From Phycisphaerales bacterium AB-hyl4 (GTDB lineage: Bacteria > Planctomycetota > Phycisphaerae > Phycisphaerales > Phycisphaeraceae): 64,000 bases of DNA. Below, in pieces: positions 25,403 through 33,800 of this stretch. The stretch lies in the NCBI GenBank assembly GCA_041821185.1, contig JBGUBD010000016.1, positions 20,755-84,754 of the forward strand, in the 5' to 3' direction. The position numbers and the translations under genes are program-made. The notes under the pieces are model-generated. The model saw only the letters and a program-made list of their open reading frames with translations, searched no databases and was not told the DNA's origin. Position 1 is the stretch's first letter; each line of letters starts with the position of its first letter.

Positions 25403-27480
25403 GCGGTGGGCTTGAAATCAAACAACCTCGCATCGAGTTGACACGCGAGCCGCGCGATGCGCCGCCCGCCGACGGCGGGCCGCCGCCCAAGCGATCGCTT
25501 CGCCGACGCGCGCCCGCCGGCTCTTCGTTAACCGCGCACGGCGAGCCGATGGTCTGGCTGATCGGTGGCGGGTTGGCGATCTGTGCGTTCATGATCATCG
25601 GCCTGCTGATACTTATCGCCTGGCAGGGGTCGGCGACGTTTTGGCCCAAGCCGATCGTGATGATCGAAACCATTGACGGGCAGCACATCCTCGGCGAGCC
25701 GACACGCTCGGAGTATTACGAGCCGCGCGTGGAAGTGGCCGCTGACGATGTTGAGGGGCAGGCAGAGCCCGAGATGCTTGCCAGCACCGTGGTGGAAGAT
25801 GGGCTGCTGGGCCTGGCACATCGCCGACTGATTCGCGTGGGCAACCGCGAGTTTCTCGGCACGCCGTTTCGCTGGGTGACCGACGATGCGGTGGCGAACG
25901 AGACGCAGCCGACCTGGGCCGTGCTCGTCGAACGCCGAACGTGGGGCCCGTTCATTGGTAAGCCCAGCGGCTTCCGCGTGAATGGCAAAACGGTCGCGGA
26001 CAACGCGGATGAGGCATGGGCGCAGTTTCAAACGTACCACGTCGGCGTGCTCCAGCGGCGCGATCAACGGCGACAGCTCGAGACGTACGACACGGGTGAA
26101 GTCAATCATGTGCTCGAACGCAGCCGACTGGCGGTGCGACGGGCTGAGTTGGCAGTGGTTCGTGCGGACCGTACGGAGGGGCAGGACTCGTCGCGCTACG
26201 CGACCGCTCGCGAACGATACGACCAGGCTCGCGCGAACTATGACCGGACGTTGTCGTGGGCGACTGAAGAGTTCGATCGCATTCGTGCTGAGATTGATGA
26301 GCTGAACAGGGAAAACGATCGTTTCGCGATCATGATGACCACGGCTGACGATCAGGAAGTCGCGTTGCCGTTGGGTGAAGTGGTGCGGGCGTATCCGGCG
26401 AACCAGTTGAATTGGCTTGAAAAGGTGCGCGTCTACGTATCGCGCTGGCATGAGTTTCTCACCGACGATCCGCGCGAGGCGAACACGGAAGGCGGCGTGC
26501 TTCCGCCGATCGTTGGGACGGTGACGATGACGCTTTTGATGTGCTTCATCGTCGCACCGTTCGGCGTGCTGGCAGCGCTGTACCTGCGTGAGTATGCCCG
26601 CGCCGGCCCGATTGTCAGCGCCGTCCGCATTGCGGTGAACAATCTCGCGGGCGTGCCGAGCATTGTGTTCGGCGTGTTTGGACTGGGCTTTTTCTGCTAC
26701 ATGGTCGGCGGGTATGTTGACCGCGGGCCGAGCAACCCGACGACGACCGGCCCGTGGCTGGCGGCGCTTGGCTTGCTCGTCGTGCTCGCGTTGCTCGCGG
26801 CTTCGATGACGGTAGTGAAGCTGCGAACGAACGATGAACGACAACTTGGCGCACGCATGCTCGGCTGGGCGGCGGTGACGTTGTGGCTGATCTCCGTCGC
26901 GGTGCTGGTGTGGATGGTCATTCGTGTGCCGTTCTTCGACGGTTTCTTCGCAGCGCGAGCGGCAGACGGCAGCCCGACGTTCGGCAAGGGCGGCGTGCTG
27001 TGGGCCTCGCTGACGCTGGCGTTGCTGACGCTGCCGGTGGTGATTGTCGCGACGGAAGAGGCGCTCGCGGCCGTGCCAGGCTCGATGCGCGAAGGCTCAT
27101 ATGCCTGCGGTGCGAGCAAGTGGCAGACGGTTCGGCGGATCGTGCTCCCCCGTGCGATGCCGGGCATCATGACGGGCATGATCCTCGCCATGGCGCGCGG
27201 TGCGGGCGAGGTCGCGCCGCTGATGCTCGTCGGCGCGGTGACGATGGCCCCCGAGCTGCCGGTGGACAACCACTTCCCTTACGTGCACCTGGACCGCAGT
27301 TTCATGCACCTGGGCTTCCACATTTACGACGTCGGCTTCCAGAGCCCCGACAGCGAAAGTGCGAAGCCGATGGTGTACACGACGACGCTGTTGCTGATTG
27401 CCATTATCGCGACGCTGAACATGGCCGCGTTTTACCTGCGGACCCGCCTGCGTCGCCGATTCGCTGAGAGCAAGTTCTAA
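25399..27480 (+). CDS. pstA: Phosphate ABC transporter permease PstA with extended periplasmic coiled-coil region
   Basis: ATG 25399 overlaps the pstC stop (ATGA). The 693-residue protein has an N-terminal membrane helix near residues 50-75, a periplasmic domain of about 270 residues ending in a charged coiled coil (RRDQRRQLETYDTGEVNHVL onward, about 215-310), and the permease domain with TVTMTLLMCFIVAPFGVLAALYLREYA, NLAGVPSIVFGVFGLGFF and the EAA loop SYACGASKWQTVRRIVLPRAM. E. coli PstA is about 296 residues, so more than half of this protein is extra. The insertion may contact the equally enlarged PstC. Confidence 0.9.
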   Translation: MSGGLEIKQPRIELTREPRDAPPADGGPPPKRSLRRRAPAGSSLTAHGEPMVWLIGGGLAICAFMIIGLLILIAWQGSATFWPKPIVMIETIDGQHILGEPTRSEYYEPRVEVAADDVEGQAEPEMLASTVVEDGLLGLAHRRLIRVGNREFLGTPFRWVTDDAVANETQPTWAVLVERRTWGPFIGKPSGFRVNGKTVADNADEAWAQFQTYHVGVLQRRDQRRQLETYDTGEVNHVLERSRLAVRRAELAVVRADRTEGQDSSRYATARERYDQARANYDRTLSWATEEFDRIRAEIDELNRENDRFAIMMTTADDQEVALPLGEVVRAYPANQLNWLEKVRVYVSRWHEFLTDDPREANTEGGVLPPIVGTVTMTLLMCFIVAPFGVLAALYLREYARAGPIVSAVRIAVNNLAGVPSIVFGVFGLGFFCYMVGGYVDRGPSNPTTTGPWLAALGLLVVLALLAASMTVVKLRTNDERQLGARMLGWAAVTLWLISVAVLVWMVIRVPFFDGFFAARAADGSPTFGKGGVLWASLTLALLTLPVVIVATEEALAAVPGSMREGSYACGASKWQTVRRIVLPRAMPGIMTGMILAMARGAGEVAPLMLVGAVTMAPELPVDNHFPYVHLDRSFMHLGFHIYDVGFQSPDSESAKPMVYTTTLLLIAIIATLNMAAFYLRTRLRRRFAESKF

Positions 27481-27501
27481 AAACGAACGAGAGTCAAAAT
27501 A

Positions 27502-28311
27502 ATGATCACCGAAACCATGCCAACCATGACTGACACGCACGCCGCCGTCGCCGACGAGCAGGCAGTGCTTGAGATTGATCGCTTCAACCTGTGGTACGGC
27601 GCGGCGCAAGCGTTGTATGACGTGTCGTTGAACATTCCGCGCGGGAAGGTCACGGCTTTGATCGGCCCGTCGGGCTGCGGCAAGTCGACGTTGCTGCGGT
27701 CGGTCAATCGGCTGAACGACCTGATCGAGTCGGCAAACATCAAAGGTTCGATGCGACTGAACGGCGACGAGATCTACGACCCGCGCATCGACGTCATCGA
27801 ATTGCGCAAGCGCATGGGGATGGTCTTTCAGAAGTCGAACCCGTTCCCGATGTCGATCTTTGAAAACGTGGTCTACTCGCTGCGGATCGATGGCGAACGT
27901 AATCGCAAGGTGCTCGCCGAGGTGTGCGAGCGATCGCTGCGGGCGGCCGCGTTGTGGGACGAGGTGAAGGACCGTCTGAAGGAGTCGGGCCTGTCTCTGT
28001 CGGGTGGTCAGCAGCAGCGGTTGTGCATCGCGCGGGCCATCGCCGCCGAGCCGGAGGTGCTGCTGATGGACGAGCCATGCTCAGCGCTGGATCCGCTTGC
28101 GACGGGCAAGATTGAGGAGTTGATCGAGGCGCTCAAGGGCGATTACTCCGTGCTGATTGTGACGCATAACATGCAACAGGCATCGCGCACCAGCGACTAC
28201 ACCGCATTCATGTACCTCGGCAGGTTGATTGAGTATGGCCCGACGTCGGACATCTTCACCAACCCGCACTTGAAAGAAACCGAAGACTACATCACCGGCC
28301 GATTCGGTTGA
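27502..28311 (+). CDS. pstB: Phosphate ABC transporter ATP-binding protein
   Basis: The 269-residue ATPase has Walker [10 protein letters not shown], the signature [17 protein letters not shown], Walker [14 protein letters not shown] and the switch His in [11 protein letters not shown], together with the PstB-specific [18 protein letters not shown]. It powers PstC/PstA. The start is taken at ATG 27502; ATG 27517 is possible, with the conserved domain starting near residue 18. It lies 21 nt after pstA and 54 nt before phoU. Confidence 0.95.
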   Translation: MITETMPTMTDTHAAVADEQAVLEIDRFNLWYGAAQALYDVSLNIPRGKVTALIGPSGCGKSTLLRSVNRLNDLIESANIKGSMRLNGDEIYDPRIDVIELRKRMGMVFQKSNPFPMSIFENVVYSLRIDGERNRKVLAEVCERSLRAAALWDEVKDRLKESGLSLSGGQQQRLCIARAIAAEPEVLLMDEPCSALDPLATGKIEELIEALKGDYSVLIVTHNMQQASRTSDYTAFMYLGRLIEYGPTSDIFTNPHLKETEDYITGRFG

Positions 28312-28365
28312 TGTCCGCCACGCGATCGATCAAACAACCTTTGCTTTGCAATCAGGAACCCCACG

Positions 28366-29049
28366 ATGTCCGCTCACCTTCATAAGCAGATTCTTCGGTT
28401 GAAACAGATGATTGTCGACCTTGGTACGCAAGTCGACGTCGCGGTGCAGCATGCCCTGCAAGCGGTGCACGAGCGTGACCCGGAACTGGCACGCGAGGTG
28501 GTCGCAGGCGACGAGCGGATCGACATGCTCGAAGTCGAGATTGAAGAAGAATGTCTTCACGCGCTCGCGCTGCATCAGCCGGTGGCGCTGGACTTGCGCT
28601 ACGTGATCGCGATGTTGAAGATCAACAACGACCTTGAACGCATCGGCGACCTGGCGGTCAATATCGCTGACCAGGCGATCTTCCTGTCCGGCGAGTCGGA
28701 GGTCGTGTTGCCGTTTAATCTTGAAGGCATGGGCGACGGTGTCAGCCGTATGCTTCAGCAGGCGCGGGCGGCGCTGCTGGATCTTGATGTAAAGCAGGCG
28801 GAGCGCGTTCGGCTGGAGGACGACAAGATCGACGCGATCCACCGTGACATGTATCGGCAGGTCGAGCAGGCGATCCGCGAGCAGCCGACGAATACCGAGC
28901 AGTACATTCACATGCTCAATGTGTCGCGCCACCTCGAACGCATCGGCGACCACGCTGTGAACATCGCGGAAGACGTCATCTACATGGCTCGCGGCGAGAT
29001 CATGCGTCACCGCCAACCGCCCGCGGAGGAGTCGGTCAGCGGTGTGTGA
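28366..29049 (+). CDS. phoU: PhoU phosphate-signalling regulator
   Basis: The 227-residue helical protein contains two PhoU three-helix repeats, each with the metal-binding LERIGDLAVNIAD / LERIGDHAVNIAED motif. PhoU links Pst transporter activity to the PhoR kinase, damping the response when phosphate is sufficient. It ends the pst operon and converges on phoR with only 5 nt between the stops. Confidence 0.95.
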   Translation: MSAHLHKQILRLKQMIVDLGTQVDVAVQHALQAVHERDPELAREVVAGDERIDMLEVEIEEECLHALALHQPVALDLRYVIAMLKINNDLERIGDLAVNIADQAIFLSGESEVVLPFNLEGMGDGVSRMLQQARAALLDLDVKQAERVRLEDDKIDAIHRDMYRQVEQAIREQPTNTEQYIHMLNVSRHLERIGDHAVNIAEDVIYMARGEIMRHRQPPAEESVSGV

Positions 29050-29054
29050 TGGGC

Positions 29055-29882
29055 TCACTTGGCGGTCGGGTCGTCCGCGAGCAGGTGGATGCAGAACATG
29101 CTCCCCCGGCCGACTTCGCTTTCGACGGACACGCGCCCGCCATGGGCCTCGGCGACGTGCTTGACGATCGACAAGCCGAGTCCCGTGCCGCCGAGCGCCC
29201 GGCTACGCGCTTTGTCCGTGCGGTAAAACCGTTCGAACAGGCGGGGCAGATGTTCCGGTTCAATGCCTCGCCCCTCGTCGGTGACTTCGATGAGCACCTC
29301 CCGGCCGCGGGGGCGGGCGCACACCTCAACGGTCGTCCCTTCCGAACTGTACTTGATCGCGTTGACGATCAGGTTCACCGTCGCCTGCTCCAGCAGAGGG
29401 GCGTTGATGGGCGCTTTCAATGCGGGGTCGCATGAGTGGTTGAGCGTAATTTTTTTTTCCTGCGCGTGGGCCTGACAGGTCTCGCAAGCCGCTTCAATCA
29501 CCGACACGACGGGCTCGCTTTGCAGCTCGGCGTAAATCTCGCCGGCGTGCTGCTCGATGCGCGCCAGGCTCAGCAGGTCATCGACGATCGCGCTGAGCCG
29601 GTCGGCCTGCCTTGCGATGATTTTGGTGAAACGCTCGGCGTCTTCGCGCGGCATGGCGGGGTCGGCCTGGATGGTCTCGACCGCGGCCTTGATCGCGCTC
29701 ACCGGCGTCTTGACTTCGTGGGACACGTTGGCGACGAAGTCGCTGCGCATTGCTTCGAGCTTGTTCAGCCGAAGCATCAGGTTGCGAATCGAACGATGCA
29801 CCACCAGCGCGATGACGCCGACCACGGCCAGGCCGGCGAGCGTTGCGATCACAAGCGTCGTCAGGTTCAGCCAGTCGTTCAT
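29055..29882 (-). CDS. phoR: Phosphate-regulon sensor histidine kinase PhoR (short form)
   Basis: The 275-residue kinase has a single predicted membrane segment (VIATLAGLAVVGVIALVVH), the H-box SDFVANVSHEVKTPVSAIK, N-box NLIVNAIKYSS and the G-boxes in DEGRGIEPEHLP and GGTGLGLSIVKHV. It lacks the PAS domain and the second membrane helix common in longer PhoR, so sensing probably relies on contact with Pst/PhoU. Its start overlaps the phoB stop by 4 nt, which fixes the pairing. Identity as PhoR rests on this pairing and the facing pst operon. Confidence 0.88.
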   Translation of the reverse strand: MNDWLNLTTLVIATLAGLAVVGVIALVVHRSIRNLMLRLNKLEAMRSDFVANVSHEVKTPVSAIKAAVETIQADPAMPREDAERFTKIIARQADRLSAIVDDLLSLARIEQHAGEIYAELQSEPVVSVIEAACETCQAHAQEKKITLNHSCDPALKAPINAPLLEQATVNLIVNAIKYSSEGTTVEVCARPRGREVLIEVTDEGRGIEPEHLPRLFERFYRTDKARSRALGGTGLGLSIVKHVAEAHGGRVSVESEVGRGSMFCIHLLADDPTAK

Positions 29883-30610
29883 GATTCGACCGTCGCGTGG
29901 GCTTCCTTGTAACGGTAGCCGACGCCGCGCACGGTTTCGATGTTGTTGCCCACCGAGCCGAGCTTCTTCCGCAACGCCACCACCTGCACATCCACCGAGC
30001 GGTCGGTCACGGCGGCGTAGCCTTCGTGCACCGCTTCAATGAGTTGCTGCCGGGTGAACACCCGCCCGGGCCGCGTGGCGAGCACGACCAGCAGGCGAAA
30101 TTCCGTGGCGGTCAGCGGTACGGGCTTGCCCTGCGCGAGCACTTCGTGACGCTCGGGGTCGATCGTCAGGCTGGCTGCTTCGATCGTTCGCGGCGAGCCG
30201 CTGCCTTGCTCTTCCTGTCGGCGACGCAAGACGGAGTTGATCCGCGCGAGCAGCACGCGCGGGCTGAACGGCTTGGTGATGTAGTCGTCGGCCCCCGCTT
30301 CCAGGCCGCGGACGATGTCCGCCTCTTCGCCTTTCGCGGTGAGCATGATGATCGCGGTGCGCGACGTGCGGTCGCGCGACTTGATCGCTTTGCATACCTC
30401 AAGCCCGTCCATCGCTGGCAGCATGAGGTCCAGCAGCATCAGGTCGGGCGCCGCGGCGCGGGCGAGGCGCAGGCCTTCTTCGCCCGTGTCGGCAACCTGC
30501 ACGCGATAACCCTCGCGCACCAGGTTGTACCGCAACAGTTCGAGCAGGTCTGGTTCGTCTTCGACGATAAGGATGGCTGGCGCGTCGGAGGATAGTTCAC
30601 TCATGTTCAT
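29879..30610 (-). CDS. phoB: Phosphate-regulon response regulator PhoB
   Basis: The 243-residue OmpR/PhoB-class regulator has a receiver domain with the acceptor Asp in LMLLDLMLPAMDG and Lys in DDYITKPFSPRVLLARI, followed by a winged helix (LTATEFRLLVVLATRPGRVFTRQQLIEAV, RSVDVQVVALRKKLG). It should bind the 11-nt-spaced boxes before pstS and before itself. ATG 30610 and 30604 are both possible. It is 198 nt downstream of the dnaE stop in the same direction, with its own promoter between. Confidence 0.92.
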   Translation of the reverse strand: MNMSELSSDAPAILIVEDEPDLLELLRYNLVREGYRVQVADTGEEGLRLARAAAPDLMLLDLMLPAMDGLEVCKAIKSRDRTSRTAIIMLTAKGEEADIVRGLEAGADDYITKPFSPRVLLARINSVLRRRQEEQGSGSPRTIEAASLTIDPERHEVLAQGKPVPLTATEFRLLVVLATRPGRVFTRQQLIEAVHEGYAAVTDRSVDVQVVALRKKLGSVGNNIETVRGVGYRYKEAHATVES

Positions 30611-30715
30611 GGCATTCGCGCGATCACTGGGATCAACACTTTTCGTCGGGCCCGCCGATCCCGGCCGGGGCCAACGCAGGCTCGATAACCAGGGGCAGCA
30701 TCACCCCATGCCAAC

Positions 30716-30721
30716 ATTAAA
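30716..30721 (-). promoter_or_regulatory. -10 element of the phoB-phoR promoter
   Basis: TTTAAT on the minus strand lies 8 nt downstream of the last PHO-box repeat, which is the expected geometry when PhoB replaces the -35 contact. It would give a leader of about 100 nt to phoB. Confidence 0.5.
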
Positions 30722-30729
30722 GCCTTCCG

Positions 30730-30768
30730 ATGAACCCTATGTTAGGCGATCGTTAGAAATGTGTTAAT
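30730..30768 (-). promoter_or_regulatory. PHO box of phoB-phoR (four direct repeats at 11-nt spacing)
   Basis: On the minus strand ATTAAC, TCTAAC, CCTAAC and GTTCAT start exactly 11 nt apart (their right ends on the plus strand are 30768, 30757, 30746 and 30735). The hexamers match those before pstS, and GTTCAT is shared by both boxes. This predicts positive autoregulation of phoBR. Confidence 0.7.
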
Positions 30769-30808
30769 CGAAATGCAAAACGCTCGCGACGCAAAGGGGA
30801 GGGTGGCG

Positions 30809-33800
30809 TCAGTAGCGGTCGACGCTGTCGCAGACTTCGCCGTCGTGCAGGCGCGACGCGAAGCCGAGCATGTTGCCCCGGTCGGCAGACGCTTCGTCGT
30901 GCATCAGTTCCTCGGCGGCGGCGGCGCTGCTGACGAGCTTCGGCGGGCCCATGAGCAAGCAGTTGACCCGGCCTTCGGGGGCTCGCTTGAGCACCTGTTT
31001 CACCGCGTCGACCAGTTCCCGGTCCACGCCGACGCGCAAGCCGTTGACGCGCAGGCTCACCACCCGCCCGGCCTGGTGCAGTTCGAGCACGACGTCGGCG
31101 GCGGGCTCGCCGTTGCGCGGGCCGGCTTGCCGGAGTACTTCGCGCAGTCGGCCGAACTCGCCGTTGAAGGCAGTGCCCTTCTCCACCGGGCGCGGGTCGT
31201 GCACGACGATCCTCACCTGCTGCGTCAGCCGAGTCTCGGCTTGCTCGATGGGTACGACCTGGTCGACGACGATGCTGGGCTCTTCGCGTCGGCGGTCGAC
31301 CTTGCCTTTGAGGAAGACGACCTTGTCCAGTTCCAGCGCGTGATAGGTGGTCGCGTATGTGTCGGCGAACACGACGGCGTCGATGCTGTTCTTGCCATCT
31401 TCGATGGTGAGCATCGCCATCTTCTGCCCGGCGGAGCGGCCTTTCTTGACGAAGGTCGGACGCACGCGGGTGAGCATGCCGCCGACGGTGACCTGCACCT
31501 CCGCTGCGAGTTGGCTGATCTGTTCGATGGTGCAACTGCTGTAGCGGTAAAGCGCGTCGCCGTGCTGGTCGAGCGGGTGGCTGGAAACGTAGAAGCCGAG
31601 CACTTCCTTTTCGTACTTGAGCGCTTCGTTGGTGGACCACGGCTCGACGCGCGGCAGCGTGACGGCGGGGGCCTCGACGACGGTGCCGGTGTCGGCTTCG
31701 GCTTCCTCGGCGAGGCCACCGAAGAAGTTCATCTGGCCGGACGTGCGGTCTTTCGCGGCGCGTTGGCCGGCCTGAATGGCGGCGTCGAGTGCTTCGAGCA
31801 TGGCGGCGCGGTTTTCGATGCCGTGCACTTCGTCGAACGCGCCGCACTTGATGAGGGCTTCGATGGTCGAGCGGTTGACCGAGCCGAGCGGGACGCGTTC
31901 GCAGAAGTCGTAGAGGTTTTTGAATGCACCGTCTTTGTTGCGTTCTTCGAGGATGGCGCGGATGGCTTTTTCGCCCACGCCCTTGACGGCGGAGAGGCCG
32001 AAGCGGATGTGGCCGTGGCTGGGGTCGCGTTGCTCGCCGGGGTTGAACACGACGCCGAAGCCGATGTCGGAGAGGTTGATGTCCGGCGGCTTGACTTCGA
32101 TGCCCGCGTTGCCGTTGGGCAGGCGTGTGCGTTTGCAGGCGTCGATGTACTCGACGACTTTGTCGGTGCTCACCGATTCGTAGGTGAGCAGGGCGGCCAT
32201 GTAGTGCAGGGGGAAGTAGGTTTTGAGGTAGGCGGTCTGGTAGGCGACGATCGCGTAGCCGGTGGAGTGCGACTTGTTGAAGCCGTAGCCTGCGAACTTG
32301 AGGATGAGGTCGTAAAGCTCTTCGGCTTGCGCGGCGATCATGCCTTTGGTCTGCGAGCCTTTGACGAACTTCTCCCGGCCGGCGTTGATGGTCTTTTCTT
32401 TTTTCTTCGAGATCGCCTTGATGAGCGTGTAGGCTTCGCGCAGCGGGATGCCGCCGAGCTGGTTGGCGACCTGCATGACCTGTTCCTGGTAGACCATGAT
32501 GCCGTAGGTCTCTTCGGTCAGGCGGTCGACGACTTCGTGGACTTTGGGCACGTTCTCCCGGCCGTGCTTTCGGTTGTTGTAGTTGGGGATCAGCTCCATC
32601 GGGCCGGGGCGGTAGAGCGCGTTGGCGGCGATGAGGTCTTCGAGGCGGTCGGGCTTCATGGACATGAGCAGGTTGCGCATGCCGCCGGACTCAAACTGGA
32701 ACACGCCCGCCGTGTCGCCGCGCTGGAAGAGTGCGAGCACGTTGGGGTCGTCGTAGGTGAGGCGTTCGAGGTCGAGGGGGTCGACGCCCACGCCGTCACG
32801 GCGTGGGCTTCCGATTGCTTCCCGGATTTCGTTCTCATCGAAGCTTTGTCGGATGAGTGATTTGGCGCGTTCGATGATGCTGAGCGTGCGCAGGCCGAGG
32901 AAGTCCATCTTGAGCAGGCCAACCTTTTCGCACGTCGGGCCGTCCCATTGCGTGACGAGTTGATCCGTGCCGGCCGGCTGATAGAGCGGGACGATGTTTT
33001 CCAGCGGCTGGGTCGCCATGACCAGCGCACAGGCGTGGACGCCGGCGTGTCGCGCGAGGCCTTCGAGTCGACGGGCCGTGTCGATCATCGCGCGATGCTG
33101 CACGCTGTCGCCGTAGAGTTTTTTAAGGTCCGGCTCCTGATCGAGCGCCTTGTCGATGGTCGTGCCGAGCCCGTCGCCGACGAGCTTGCAGACCTTGTCG
33201 ACTTCGCTCAGGGGCACGTCGAGCACGCGGCCGACGTCGCGGATGGCGGCCTTGGCTTTGAGGACGTTGAAGGTGATGATCTGCGCGACGTAGCCATACT
33301 TTTCGCGGACGTATTCGATGATCTGTCCGCGGCCGTCCTGGCAGATGTCGATATCGATATCGGGGTATTCGGAGCGGTCGGGGTCGGTGAAGCGTTCAAA
33401 GAGCAGGCCGTACTTGACCGGGCATGCGTTGGAGATGCCCAGCACGTAGCCGACCATCGTGCCGACGCCCGAGCCGCGGGCGTTACAGGGGATGCCGTTG
33501 GCGCGGGCGTAGTTGACGCAGTCCCAGACGATGAGGAAGTAGGCGCTGATGAGCTTGTCCGCGAGCACCTGAAGTTCGCGTTCGAGGCGGGCGCGAATTT
33601 CGTCGGTGATGCCGTCTTTGCCGTACCGCCAGATGAGGCCCGCTTCGCAGAGATCGCGCAGGGCGTCGTCGCAGCCTTCTTTGAGGGCGTCGGCCGTGAG
33701 GTGCTTGTCCTTGCCTTCATCGAAGGGGACAAGGTCATACTGCGAGCCGAACTTTGTGAACCATTCGGTGGAGCCTTCGGGCAAAGTGGGATGTGGGATG

